Assembly (NCBI GenBank): GCA_900538465.1
Contig: UPXV01000018.1
Span: 1 to 52,506, forward strand
Reading direction: 5' to 3'
DNA length: 52,506 bases
DNA from: an uncultured Erysipelotrichaceae bacterium
GTDB lineage: Bacteria; Bacillota_I; Bacilli_A; Erysipelotrichales; Coprobacillaceae
The translations under genes were made by a program, and so were the position numbers. Below the pieces are notes generated by a model. It was not told the origin of the DNA, did no database searches, and saw nothing but the letters and a program-made list of their open reading frames with translations. Shown piece after piece: positions 8,207 through 17,242 of the stretch (position 1 is its first letter; each line of letters begins with the position of its first letter).

Positions 8207-9304
8207 ATGAAACAGTTATATCATTATACAAGCACTCCAAGTTTTGAATCCATCATTAAAAATCAGTGTATTCGCATGACAAGATCAGACTTTATGAACG
8301 ATCCACATGATTGCCAAATTTTTTTTGATATTGTTGAAGATTATATTAATCAACAATCAATGAAAGACTTTATTCAAAAAAGTTCATTAGCCAATCCTAA
8401 GCATACTTTAGAACTTATACAAATATACCCAGTTACCGACTATATGAAATTTATATTTGAAAACATTCCACTTTATATTTTTTCCATGACTTCTGAAAAT
8501 GACTCTTTGCCTATGTGGAATTACTATGGTGGTCAAGGATTACAATTATCATTTGATAATAAAAAATTATTTGATAAAATGAGTGAATCACTATGTACTA
8601 AAGAACACCAACTACTTATCTCTACACAAGTAGAGTATATTAACAATCAAACCTCCCTTACCGATTTAAAATTAAACTCTTTTTCAGACTTTATGGTCAA
8701 TGAAATAAACATCAACACACAAAAAGTCTCATCTCGTGAACATTCTATTCATCATTCAGATGGCAATAATTTAGAATATTTTGTTGATTCTTATATTAAG
8801 AGCTATTTAACGACAATCAGCCTATTAATTGAGCGTAATGGGGGATTTTATAATGACTCAATAGATAGTAAAGATAAAACTATTTTCTTTCAAAAAATTT
8901 TCACACATAACAAATCATTAATCGGCAATATGAAGTTGAAATTTAAGGCAGATATAGACATTTATATGCTTATTCTCGCAACACGTTATAAACCAAAAAC
9001 ATTTGAAAATGAAGCCGAAACAAGAATTGTCTATCTTGACTATTCTTTAGGTGGTAATAGCAATGAGTGTTATACTGTTAGCCAGAACACTTTTGGTGAT
9101 TGTTTAAAACCATATATAGAATGTTGTTTTAAAGATAATTCCTTGTCACCATTGATTGAAGAAATTTTACTTTCTCCAATGACAACTAAAATGCCATTTC
9201 ACCTATCTACATATAAAAAATTAATTTGTGATTTTATAAATAAATATAATGGACATCTCAATATAAATAATATTAATGTATCTAAGCATGATATTAGATG
9301 GTAA
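8207..9304 (+). CDS. DUF2971 domain protein
   Basis: The 365-residue soluble protein begins with LYHYTSTPSFESIIKN and FMNDPHD, then MTSENDSLPMWNYYGG and YKPKTFENEAETRIVY. These are the conserved blocks of DUF2971 (YHYTS, NDP, SLMW..Y, ENEWR). The biochemical role of the family is not established; members are often scattered accessory genes and some sit near phage defence loci. AAAGGAAG lies 7 nt before the ATG. It is a monocistronic unit between a PHP enzyme and an ABC exporter. It has no membrane segment or signal peptide. Confidence 0.75.
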   Translation: MKQLYHYTSTPSFESIIKNQCIRMTRSDFMNDPHDCQIFFDIVEDYINQQSMKDFIQKSSLANPKHTLELIQIYPVTDYMKFIFENIPLYIFSMTSENDSLPMWNYYGGQGLQLSFDNKKLFDKMSESLCTKEHQLLISTQVEYINNQTSLTDLKLNSFSDFMVNEININTQKVSSREHSIHHSDGNNLEYFVDSYIKSYLTTISLLIERNGGFYNDSIDSKDKTIFFQKIFTHNKSLIGNMKLKFKADIDIYMLILATRYKPKTFENEAETRIVYLDYSLGGNSNECYTVSQNTFGDCLKPYIECCFKDNSLSPLIEEILLSPMTTKMPFHLSTYKKLICDFINKYNGHLNINNINVSKHDIRW

Positions 9305-9333
9305 AATCTTATCAAAATTGATAAGATTTTTTA
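9303..9333. terminator. bidirectional terminator between convergent genes
   Basis: AAAATCTTATC (9303-9313) pairs with GATAAGATTTT (9320-9330). It overlaps the stop codon of the DUF2971 gene on one side and abuts the stop of the ABC exporter gene on the other, so it ends both transcripts. Confidence 0.8.
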
Positions 9334-11190
9334 ATCCAATTCAAATTGTCCTGTATACAATTGATAATAACGTCCTTTTTGAGCAATTAACTCATCATGA
9401 CTACCACGTTCAATGATTTCACCATGATCTAAGACCATAATTGCATTAGAATTTCTAACTGTTGATAATCTATGTGCAATGACAAAGACAGTACGATTTT
9501 CCATTAAACGATCCATACCTTTTTCAATAAGTTTTTCAGTACGAGTATCAATTGAACTTGTTGCCTCATCTAAAATCAAAACTGGTGGATTCGCAATGGC
9601 TGCTCTGGCAATTGCTAAAAGTTGACGTTGTCCTTGTGATAAGTTAGCTCCATCTCCTGTTAACATTGTGTCATAGCCATCAGGAAGTCTTTTGATAAAG
9701 CTATGTGCATTAGCAAGTTTTGCTGCTTCAATCACTTCATCCATAGTTGCATTTAATTTTCCATAACGAATATTATCTGCAATTGTTCCAGTAAATAGAT
9801 GTGTGTCTTGTAAAACAATGGAGATTGATTTTCTTAAATCATCTTTTTTAATTAACTTAATATCAATACCATCATAAGTAATACTTCCACTATGAATATC
9901 ATAGAAACGATTAATTAAATTTGTAATGGTTGTTTTACCAGCTCCTGTACTTCCAACAAAAGCAATTTTTTGTCCAGGTTTAGCAAACAAATTAATATCC
10001 TTTAAAATTGTAACATCCTCATCATATCCAAAAACAACATCATGAAATCTCACATCACCTTTTAATAATACCAATTCAATATTTCCATCACTATGAGGAT
10101 GACGCCAAGCCCAATGTCCTGTATACTCTTGACATTCACTCATGCTTCCATCATGATGAACTCTTACTCTTGTTAGAGTCACAACACCTTCATCAATTTC
10201 TTCTTTTTCTTCCATCATTTCAAAAATTCTTTCAGCTCCAGCCATAGCTGCTAAAATAAAGTTTAATTGTTGAGTAAATTGATTAATAGGTTGAGCAGTT
10301 TGTCTTACAAAAATAAGATATGAAGAGAGGCTTCCTAAATCCATCATTCCTGCAATAGTAAAGAAACCACCAACACAAGCAACCAAAGCATAATTGAAAT
10401 ATGAAATACTCACAACTGTAGGAATAGTTCTTCCTGAATAAGTTAAGGCTTCAGTTGAAGCATGTTGAAGAATATCATTACGACGATTAAATTCTTCAAT
10501 ATTTTTGTCTTCATGATTAAAGACTTTAACAACTTTAACACCATCAACCATTTCTTCAATAAAACCATTTAAATTTCCCATAGCGGCTTGTTGATGAGTA
10601 AAATAATATTTACTACGTTTACTTAAATATTGAATCACAAAATACATTGCAAACATACTTACTAAAACAATTAATGACAATTGCCAACTTAAAACAAAGA
10701 TTAATATCAAGGTTCCCACAATCATAATAAAACTTTGTATTAAATTATCAAAACAGTTATTAAAAGCATCTTGAACAGTATCTAAGTCATTTGTAAAATG
10801 ACTCATAATATCACCATGTGTATGACTATCAAAATATTTGATAGGAAGCTTTTGCATTTTATCAAATAAATCCTGACGCATTTCTTTAACAATTTTTTGA
10901 GAAGTATGCACCATCAATTGCTTATAAATTGCTGTAGAAGTTGCTCCTATTACATAGATAATACCCATAAATATTACAAACGATAACAATCCAGAATAAT
11001 CTCCTGGTAATATATAACGATTCACCACTGTACGAATTTGGAAAGTCCCCCATAAATTAACACTGGTACTCACAATAACAAATCCTGCAACTGCAAATAA
11101 TGCCACTTTATGATGTCCCATATACTTTTGAAAAGATTTTAATGTTTTCATCATATCTCTTGGTTTGGCATTGGTTATTTGTCTTGCCAT
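9331..11190 (-). CDS. heterodimeric ABC exporter, catalytically intact subunit
   Basis: The 619-residue half-transporter has six membrane helices (about 30-320) and an ATPase domain with Walker A GSTGAGKTT, signature LSQGQRQ, Walker B ILDEATSSID and H-loop His in VIAHRLST. All catalytic residues are canonical. Between membrane and ATPase domains is an extra segment of about 50 residues (around EYTGHWAWRHPHSDG), a feature known in one branch of Firmicute multidrug exporters. Its start ATG overlaps the stop of the partner gene by one base. With the partner and MarR regulator it forms a drug-exporter operon of LmrCD/BmrCD type; the substrate is unknown. Confidence 0.9.
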   Translation of the reverse strand: MARQITNAKPRDMMKTLKSFQKYMGHHKVALFAVAGFVIVSTSVNLWGTFQIRTVVNRYILPGDYSGLLSFVIFMGIIYVIGATSTAIYKQLMVHTSQKIVKEMRQDLFDKMQKLPIKYFDSHTHGDIMSHFTNDLDTVQDAFNNCFDNLIQSFIMIVGTLILIFVLSWQLSLIVLVSMFAMYFVIQYLSKRSKYYFTHQQAAMGNLNGFIEEMVDGVKVVKVFNHEDKNIEEFNRRNDILQHASTEALTYSGRTIPTVVSISYFNYALVACVGGFFTIAGMMDLGSLSSYLIFVRQTAQPINQFTQQLNFILAAMAGAERIFEMMEEKEEIDEGVVTLTRVRVHHDGSMSECQEYTGHWAWRHPHSDGNIELVLLKGDVRFHDVVFGYDEDVTILKDINLFAKPGQKIAFVGSTGAGKTTITNLINRFYDIHSGSITYDGIDIKLIKKDDLRKSISIVLQDTHLFTGTIADNIRYGKLNATMDEVIEAAKLANAHSFIKRLPDGYDTMLTGDGANLSQGQRQLLAIARAAIANPPVLILDEATSSIDTRTEKLIEKGMDRLMENRTVFVIAHRLSTVRNSNAIMVLDHGEIIERGSHDELIAQKGRYYQLYTGQFELD

Positions 11191-12914
11191 TATAAACCAG
11201 CTCCTTCCATTTGAGAATAGTAAATATCTTGATAAATCTTATTCTCTTTTAACAATTCTTCATGTGTTCCTATTGCATCAATATGTCCATCATCCATAAT
11301 GATAATTTGATTCGCACTTTGTACAGATGAAACACGTTGAGCAATAATAATCTTTGTTGTATCCGTTAAGGCTGCTAAACCTTCTCTAATAGAAGCTTCT
11401 GTTGCAGTATCAACGGCACTTGTAGAATCATCAAGGATTAAAACTTTAGGATGTTTTAACAGTGCTCTTGCAATACATAAACGTTGTTTTTGTCCACCAG
11501 AGACATTAACACCGCCTTGTCCCATATCTGTTTCATATCCTTTAGGAAATTGATGAATGAATTCATCAACACAAGCCACATGACATGCCCACTTAATATC
11601 TTCATCACTCGCATGTTCATTTCCCCATAAAAGATTTTCTTTAATCGTTCCACTAAACAAAGTATTCTTTTGTAATACCATACCCACACTATCACGCAAA
11701 TGTTCCACTGAATATTCCTTCACATTATGACCATCAACAAGAACTTCACCCTCACTGACATCATAAAGTCTAGGAATCAGCTGTACAAGACTTGTCTTTG
11801 CTGAACCTGTTCCTCCTAAAATTCCAATTGTCGAACCAGCTGGAATATGAAGATTAATATCAGATAAAACAAACTCTTGAGCACTTTGTTTATATTTAAA
11901 ATAAACATGTTGAAAATCAATATCACCTTTTTGAACAATCAAATCTGTATTTTGTGGATCATGAATATCAGGGATTTCATCCAAGACCTCAATAATACGT
12001 TCAACACTGGCAATAGATCTTGTCAACATTAAAAAGACCGCTGAAATCATCATCAATGAATTTAAGATTTGCATAACATAACTCAAAAATCCAGTTAATT
12101 CCCCGACTTTCATCGTTCCTGCAAAAATCATTTGTCCACCAAAGAAAATAATACAAATAATGGTTAAATACATCACATATTGGAACAAAGGCATATTCCA
12201 TACTGAAGTACGAAAAGCATGTTCACTATTTTCTTTTAAACCTTCATTGATTTTTTCAAATTTCTCTTCTTCATAACCTTCTCTTACATAGGATTTAACA
12301 ACTCTTATGGCATTTAAATTTTCTTGAACAACTGTATTGACTTTATCAATGCTTGATTGCATCAAACGATATAGTGGTCCAACTTTTCTAACAATGATAA
12401 AAAGTCCAACTCCTAATATTGGTGTGACAATAATAAATATCAAAGCCAACTTAGCATTAATTGTAAAAGTAAAAAACAATGCCATCAACAACATAAATGG
12501 AGATCGAACCAATGGTCTAATCCCATTACTAATCGCTGTTTGTAAAATTGTAACATCACTCGTTAAACGTGTAATTAAAGATGAAGTTGAAAAATGATCA
12601 GTATTTGCAAAAGAGAAATTCTGAACTCTTTGAAATTCATCTTTTCTAAGTTCTGCTCCAAAACCTTGTCCTGCCGTTGCTGCAAAACGTGCATACATAA
12701 TACCTAGAACCAAGGCAATCAAAGCACTTCCTATCATCAATGCACCTTGCATTAAAATATATTCTTTATCCCCATTCGCAACACCTACATCTATAATATC
12801 AGCCATTAATATAGGAATTACCAATTCAAAAACTGTCTCACCAATAACACATAAACAAGCTAATATTAAATATTTTTTGTACTCCTTAATATATGGAAGT
12901 AACCGTTTTAACAT
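11190..12914 (-). CDS. heterodimeric ABC exporter, degenerate-site subunit
   Basis: The 574-residue half-transporter has six membrane helices followed by an ATPase domain in which key residues differ from consensus. The Walker A reads GGTGSAKTS (Ala for the second Gly), the Walker B ends LDDSTSAVD (Asp for the catalytic Glu) and the H-loop reads IIAQRVSS (Gln for His). The signature VSGGQKQR is intact. This is the pattern of the inactive site in asymmetric exporters, so it should pair with the intact subunit encoded next. It starts 12 bases after the MarR gene. Multidrug export is inferred from family and regulator. Confidence 0.9.
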   Translation of the reverse strand: MLKRLLPYIKEYKKYLILACLCVIGETVFELVIPILMADIIDVGVANGDKEYILMQGALMIGSALIALVLGIMYARFAATAGQGFGAELRKDEFQRVQNFSFANTDHFSTSSLITRLTSDVTILQTAISNGIRPLVRSPFMLLMALFFTFTINAKLALIFIIVTPILGVGLFIIVRKVGPLYRLMQSSIDKVNTVVQENLNAIRVVKSYVREGYEEEKFEKINEGLKENSEHAFRTSVWNMPLFQYVMYLTIICIIFFGGQMIFAGTMKVGELTGFLSYVMQILNSLMMISAVFLMLTRSIASVERIIEVLDEIPDIHDPQNTDLIVQKGDIDFQHVYFKYKQSAQEFVLSDINLHIPAGSTIGILGGTGSAKTSLVQLIPRLYDVSEGEVLVDGHNVKEYSVEHLRDSVGMVLQKNTLFSGTIKENLLWGNEHASDEDIKWACHVACVDEFIHQFPKGYETDMGQGGVNVSGGQKQRLCIARALLKHPKVLILDDSTSAVDTATEASIREGLAALTDTTKIIIAQRVSSVQSANQIIIMDDGHIDAIGTHEELLKENKIYQDIYYSQMEGAGL

Positions 12915-12926
12915 GATTTTATCCCC

Positions 12927-13355
12927 CTATCTTAATTCTTTTCCTGTTAAGTTTGCATACATTCTTGATAAATAATCTCTAAACTGATCTTTTTCTTGTT
13001 TACTAAAACCAGTTAAAGAAATTTTTTCAACTTCTAAACAATGTTCTGTCCATTTTTCTAGTGATTTTTGGCCTGTTGAAGTTAAACTCAATTGGTATGC
13101 TCTTTTATTTTGAGGATTAATTTGACGTGTAATCATCCCTTTTTCTTCTAAACTATTTAAAATCTTACTCACTGTTGCTGGTTCTACATCACATTCTTTC
13201 GCAATATCTTTTAATTTGCATTCATTATGTGATGCAATATAACGAAGAACCTTTGGTTGTCCTGGAGCTAAATTATATTCACTCATATTTGCCCGGTTTT
13301 TAATTCTTTGGGCATGAAAGACTTTAAATAATAGAATATATAATGGTGTTTTCAT
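12927..13355 (-). CDS. MarR-family repressor of the ABC exporter operon
   Basis: The 142-residue protein has a winged helix with LAPGQPKVLRYI, CKLKDIAKECDVEPATVSKILNSLEEKGMI and the beta-wing INPQNKRAYQLSLT, all typical of MarR regulators. AAAGGAGGAG precedes the ATG by 6 nt. It is the first gene of the operon with the two ABC subunits. Its promoter and two operator-like palindromes lie directly upstream, so it probably represses its own operon until a drug or metabolite binds. Confidence 0.9.
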   Translation of the reverse strand: MKTPLYILLFKVFHAQRIKNRANMSEYNLAPGQPKVLRYIASHNECKLKDIAKECDVEPATVSKILNSLEEKGMITRQINPQNKRAYQLSLTSTGQKSLEKWTEHCLEVEKISLTGFSKQEKDQFRDYLSRMYANLTGKELR

Positions 13356-13373
13356 TTTGTCTCCTCCTTTAAT

Positions 13374-13401
13374 GTTAGTATACTAACTATTAGCATACTA
13401 A
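13374..13401. promoter_or_regulatory. paired MarR operators
   Basis: A perfect 14-bp palindrome GTTAGTATACTAAC (13374-13387) is followed by a related imperfect one, TTAGCATACTAA (13390-13401). Both lie at and just after the transcription start of the marR operon, where a bound dimer would block RNA polymerase. Confidence 0.7.
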
Positions 13402-13429
13402 CTATAATACTCTATTCAGATGTTGTCAA
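13401..13429 (-). promoter_or_regulatory. promoter of the marR-ABC operon
   Basis: On the minus strand TTGACA (13424-13429) is followed after 17 bp by TATAGT (13401-13406), which touches the second operator. This is a near-consensus housekeeping promoter. Confidence 0.75.
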
Positions 13430-13460
13430 GTATGCTACAAAAATCTTGTATGCTATTTCA

Positions 13461-13489
13461 TTTGCCTGTCAAAAATACGAGTGTTATAA
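13461..13489 (+). promoter_or_regulatory. promoter of the CobW-type GTPase pair
   Basis: TTGCCT (13461-13466) and TATAAT (13484-13489) are spaced by 17 bp, 25 bases before the start codon. GTATGCTA occurs just upstream at 13430 and 13448 and resembles a half of the MarR site, so cross-control is possible. No typical Zur box is evident. Confidence 0.65.
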
Positions 13490-13513
13490 TATAGCAGAAA
13501 GAAGGTTGATACA

Positions 13514-14596
13514 ATGAGTAAAGTTGATATTATATCTGGTTTTTTAGGTGCTGGAAAAACAACACTAATTAAAAAATTAATTAAAGAAAGTTTGGGAAAT
13601 GAAAAAGTTGTTTTAATTGAAAATGAATTTGGAGAAATTGGTATTGATGGTTCTTTTCTAAAAGATGCTGGTATTGAAATTACTGAAATGAACTCTGGAT
13701 GTATTTGTTGTTCATTAGTTGGTGATTTTAGTCAAGCTTTAGAAAAGGTTGTGAATGATTATCATCCAGATCGTATTATCATTGAACCATCTGGAGTTGG
13801 TAAACTTTCTGATGTTATTAAGGCAGTACAAGATGTTCACGATGAAGAATTACAATTAAATAGTTTTGTCACTGTTATTGATGCTAAGAAATGTCGTATT
13901 TATACAGCTAACTTTGGTGAATTCTTTAATAATCAAATTGAATATGCTTCTACAGTTATCTTGAGTCGAACTCAAGATGTTGATCAAGCTAAGATTCAAC
14001 AAGCTATTGATATTATTAAAGGATTGAACACAAGCGCAAACATCATCACAACACCTTGGGATGAATTAACTGGTGAAACAATTATGAACGCCATTGAAAA
14101 TAAAGATTCTCTTAAAGATATTTTGTTAAAAGAAGCTGATATCTGTCCTGTCTGTGGTCATCATCATGAACATGACGAACATCATCACGAGGAACATTGT
14201 GAACATGAACACCATCATGACCATGAATGTAGTTGTGAACATGGCCATCATGAACACCATCATCACGAACATGATCACGAATGTGAATGTGGACATGATC
14301 ATCACCATCATCATGCTGATGAAGTCTTTACAAGTATGGGTAAAGAAACAATCAAGACTTATACCAAAGACCAATTAGAAGATATTTTAAAAACATTATC
14401 TTCTTCAAAAGAATTTGGAGATATTTTACGTGCAAAAGGTATTTTACCTACACCTGATAAAACATGGATACATTTTGATTTAGTTCCAGGTGAATATGAA
14501 GTGCGTGTTGGTCCTGCTGACTATACTGGTCGTATTTGTGTGATTGGTAAAGATTTATTAGAAGATAAAATTTGTGAATTGTTTGGAGTTGAATAA
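13514..14596 (+). CDS. CobW/COG0523 GTPase with His-rich metal-binding stretch
   Basis: This 360-residue G3E-family GTPase probably delivers or stores a metal such as zinc. It has Walker A GFLGAGKTT (9-17), the metal-binding CxCC motif GCICC (62-66), EPSGVG (91-96) and a C-terminal CobW_C domain (about 275-360). Between the domains, residues 211-268 contain a CPVC pair followed by a run with more than 25 His, interspersed with Glu, Asp and Cys. Such stretches are known in COG0523 zinc chaperones, but this one is unusually long. The stop codon overlaps the next gene by one base, so the two GTPases are co-translated. Confidence 0.88.
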   Translation: MSKVDIISGFLGAGKTTLIKKLIKESLGNEKVVLIENEFGEIGIDGSFLKDAGIEITEMNSGCICCSLVGDFSQALEKVVNDYHPDRIIIEPSGVGKLSDVIKAVQDVHDEELQLNSFVTVIDAKKCRIYTANFGEFFNNQIEYASTVILSRTQDVDQAKIQQAIDIIKGLNTSANIITTPWDELTGETIMNAIENKDSLKDILLKEADICPVCGHHHEHDEHHHEEHCEHEHHHDHECSCEHGHHEHHHHEHDHECECGHDHHHHHADEVFTSMGKETIKTYTKDQLEDILKTLSSSKEFGDILRAKGILPTPDKTWIHFDLVPGEYEVRVGPADYTGRICVIGKDLLEDKICELFGVE

Positions 14597-15537
14597 TGAA
14601 AACACGTATCTATTTATTTACTGGCTTTTTAGACAGTGGAAAAACATCATTTATCAACGATACAATCACAACAACAGATTTTTGTGAAGGTGAAAAGTCT
14701 TTATTGATTGTCAGTGAACAAGGTGAAATTGAATATAATCAAGAAGAAATCGAAGCATGTAATTGTGATCTTGTTTATGTGAATAGTGAAGATGAATGGA
14801 CATATGAATTCTTTGAAGAATTAAAAAACAAATACAATCCAACACAAGTTTTGGTTGAACTCAATGGAATGTTTAATGTCAATCGTTTTTTAGCATGTAG
14901 TAAACCTGAAGGGTGGGAAGTTGTTCAAGTTTTGACAACCATTAATGCACAAACATTTGGATTATATATTCAAAATATGCGTTCATTACTTTATCAACAT
15001 GTTGTTCATACAGATTTATTAATATTTAATCGTATTGATGAAAACGTTAAAAAATCATTTTTAAGAAATAATATCAAAGCAATTAATTCAACTTGTCAAA
15101 TCATCTATGAAAAAGCTGATGGAACAGTGAATACTATGGATGATGATGAATTACCATTTGATATTTCTAGTGATGAATTAAATATTCTAGATCATGATTT
15201 TGGACTTTTCTGTATGGATGCTTTAGATCATCCAGATAAATATGCAGGGAAAACAGTAACTTTAAAAGGAAAATTTATTGGTCGTGATAAACAATTAGTT
15301 GATGGTTTTGTGATTGGACGTTTGGCTATGGTTTGTTGTGAAGAAGATACATCTTTAATTGGTATGGTTTGTGAACATCCTTCTGCTAAGCAATTAATCC
15401 CAAATGAATGGATTCAAGTAAAAGGGAAAATAGAACTTGATTATGATCCTGATATTGGCGGAGAAGTTTGTATATTAAAAGTGGAAGACTTAAAAGTCGT
15501 TCCACCTTTAGAAAATGAATATGTGACATTTGATTAG
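14596..15537 (+). CDS. second CobW-type GTPase with a DUF1980-like C-terminal domain
   Basis: The 313-residue protein starts as a CobW-type GTPase with Walker A GFLDSGKTSF (10-19), but lacks the CxCC metal motif and the His-rich stretch. From about residue 205 the sequence changes to a segment (YAGKTVTLKGKFIGRD, GFVIGRLAMVCCEED, IQVKGKIEL) resembling the OB-like C-terminal half of DUF1980/YcgQ proteins. In Firmicutes these are usually encoded beside a CobW GTPase and a permease. Here the two parts appear fused and no permease is adjacent. It overlaps the preceding GTPase gene by one base, and a terminator overlaps its stop. The DUF1980 match is from memory of the family and is the least certain part. 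Confidence 0.75.
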   Translation: MKTRIYLFTGFLDSGKTSFINDTITTTDFCEGEKSLLIVSEQGEIEYNQEEIEACNCDLVYVNSEDEWTYEFFEELKNKYNPTQVLVELNGMFNVNRFLACSKPEGWEVVQVLTTINAQTFGLYIQNMRSLLYQHVVHTDLLIFNRIDENVKKSFLRNNIKAINSTCQIIYEKADGTVNTMDDDELPFDISSDELNILDHDFGLFCMDALDHPDKYAGKTVTLKGKFIGRDKQLVDGFVIGRLAMVCCEEDTSLIGMVCEHPSAKQLIPNEWIQVKGKIELDYDPDIGGEVCILKVEDLKVVPPLENEYVTFD

Positions 15538-15557
15538 AGGACATTGTCCTCTTTTTT
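15536..15557. terminator. terminator between GTPase pair and GH13 gene
   Basis: AGAGGAC (15536-15542) pairs with GTCCTCT (15546-15552) over a 3-base loop, then a T-run. The stop codon TAG (15535-15537) runs into the stem. Confidence 0.8.
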
Positions 15558-15566
15558 ATGTCAATA

Positions 15567-17222
15567 TTAAAGTTCATAGTAAATAAGTAGTGTTTGATAG
15601 GGTTTTAATTGATTCATATCAATAGATGTGTAATTATTAAGCAAAACTTTTCCTGCTTTCATTTCAATTGATTGTGCAACATTGGAAAAATTACAATAAA
15701 CAACAACTTTCATATTTTCAAGACATCTTTCATAAGCAATGATAGGACCTTTGGTTTTTAAAGGTTTAAATTCACCATAAATCAATACTTTACTTGCAAT
15801 TGACTTTTGTCGAACAGAAATCATTTTACGATAAAAACTATAGATAGAATTTGGATCATGAATTTGTGACTCAACATTGATTTCTTTATAATTAGGATTC
15901 ATTAATATCCATGGTTCATGTTTACTAAAACCTGCATAATCTTTTAAATTCCATTGCATTGGTGTCCTTGTATTATCACGACTTCTTATATTAATGTAAT
16001 GTAAAGCTTCTTTTGGAGTACATCCTTCTTCAATCGCACGATGATATTGAGCATGGGAATTAATATCGTTAAATTCATCAATAGATTGTCTTTCAAAATT
16101 ACATATACCTATTTCTTGTCCTTGATATATGAATGGTGTTCCTCTTAAAAAGAAATACATGGCAGCAATCATTGTTATTGAATAAATATTTCTATCTTTT
16201 TTATCAACAATCAATTTATCAATAGCTCTTGGTTGATCATGATTTTCTAAAAACGGAGCACACCATCCTACCTTTTGGATCTCTTCTTGACTACGAAACA
16301 AGATTTCCTTAAATTGTTCAACTGTCCAATCAATTCTTTTAAACCAATCTTCAGATTCATCAATATCAAAATTAGAATAACTAAAATCAAACATCATTGA
16401 AAAACAACCATTTTCACCAATAAAAACACCAAGTTCATCATATGGTACACCTACTGCCTCAGCAACTGTCATACAATTATAAACATCAAATGTTCTTTCT
16501 CTTAACTCACGGAAAAAGACTTCAATTCCTGGCATATTTCTTCCAAAAGAAAAACAATTTGATAACCCATCATTCCCATCAACAGGTCCATCTTGATAAG
16601 ATTGATCTTTTTTTATAAAGTTTATAGCATCAACCCTAAAACCAGATATTCCTTTTTCTAACCAATAATTAATCATTTTATAGATTTCTTCACGCATTTT
16701 TGGATTTTCCCAATTCAAATCAGGCTGTCCTTTTGCAAAAGAATGATAGTAATAATAAGGTGTCCCTTCTACTCTTTCCCAAACAGAACCTCCAAATACA
16801 GAACGCCAATTATTGGGAGCATGTCCATCAACTTCTTCTTTAAAAATATAGAAATCACGGTATGGACTGTGAGGATTTTTTATTGCATCCTGAAACCAAT
16901 AATGTTGACTTGATGTATGATTAATAACTAAATCCATAATAATTTTCATATCTCTTTTTTTAGCTTCTTTTATTAACATATCTAAATCTTCTTTTGTTCC
17001 AAATTCAGGATTAATCTCATAATAATCAGATATATCATATCCATTATCTTCCATAGGTGATAAATAGATTGGACAAATCCATAACAAAGTCACTCCTAAA
17101 TCATGCAAATAGTCTAACTTGCTAATAATTCCTCTTAAATCTCCTATTCCATCATCATTAGAATCCAAAAAACTTCTTGGATATATTTGATATCCAACTT
17201 CACTCTTCCACCATTTTTCCAT
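15567..17222 (-). CDS. GH13 alpha-glucosidase (oligo-1,6-glucosidase/trehalose-6-P hydrolase group)
   Basis: The 551-residue protein is a cytoplasmic GH13 enzyme. The nucleophile is Asp198 in GFRVDAINF, the acid/base Glu255 in TVAEAVG and the stabiliser Asp329 in FLENHDQPR. A calcium-binding loop DSNDDGIGD (20-28) is present. Length matches oligo-1,6-glucosidases and TreA/TreC phospho-trehalose hydrolases, which cannot be separated here by eye. GGAG precedes the ATG. It is the last gene of the operon with PTS IIC, sulfatase, RpiR regulator and sulfatase activase, so it may cleave the imported alpha-glucoside before or after desulfation (inference). Confidence 0.85.
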   Translation of the reverse strand: MEKWWKSEVGYQIYPRSFLDSNDDGIGDLRGIISKLDYLHDLGVTLLWICPIYLSPMEDNGYDISDYYEINPEFGTKEDLDMLIKEAKKRDMKIIMDLVINHTSSQHYWFQDAIKNPHSPYRDFYIFKEEVDGHAPNNWRSVFGGSVWERVEGTPYYYYHSFAKGQPDLNWENPKMREEIYKMINYWLEKGISGFRVDAINFIKKDQSYQDGPVDGNDGLSNCFSFGRNMPGIEVFFRELRERTFDVYNCMTVAEAVGVPYDELGVFIGENGCFSMMFDFSYSNFDIDESEDWFKRIDWTVEQFKEILFRSQEEIQKVGWCAPFLENHDQPRAIDKLIVDKKDRNIYSITMIAAMYFFLRGTPFIYQGQEIGICNFERQSIDEFNDINSHAQYHRAIEEGCTPKEALHYINIRSRDNTRTPMQWNLKDYAGFSKHEPWILMNPNYKEINVESQIHDPNSIYSFYRKMISVRQKSIASKVLIYGEFKPLKTKGPIIAYERCLENMKVVVYCNFSNVAQSIEMKAGKVLLNNYTSIDMNQLKPYQTLLIYYEL

Positions 17223-17242
17223 TTTTATTCTCCATTTTATTT

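Noticed and set aside
14126..14378. Met-rich reading frames overlapping the first GTPase gene on both strands
   Set aside because: They are out-of-frame readings of the His-rich CAT/CAC codons and have no ribosome sites.
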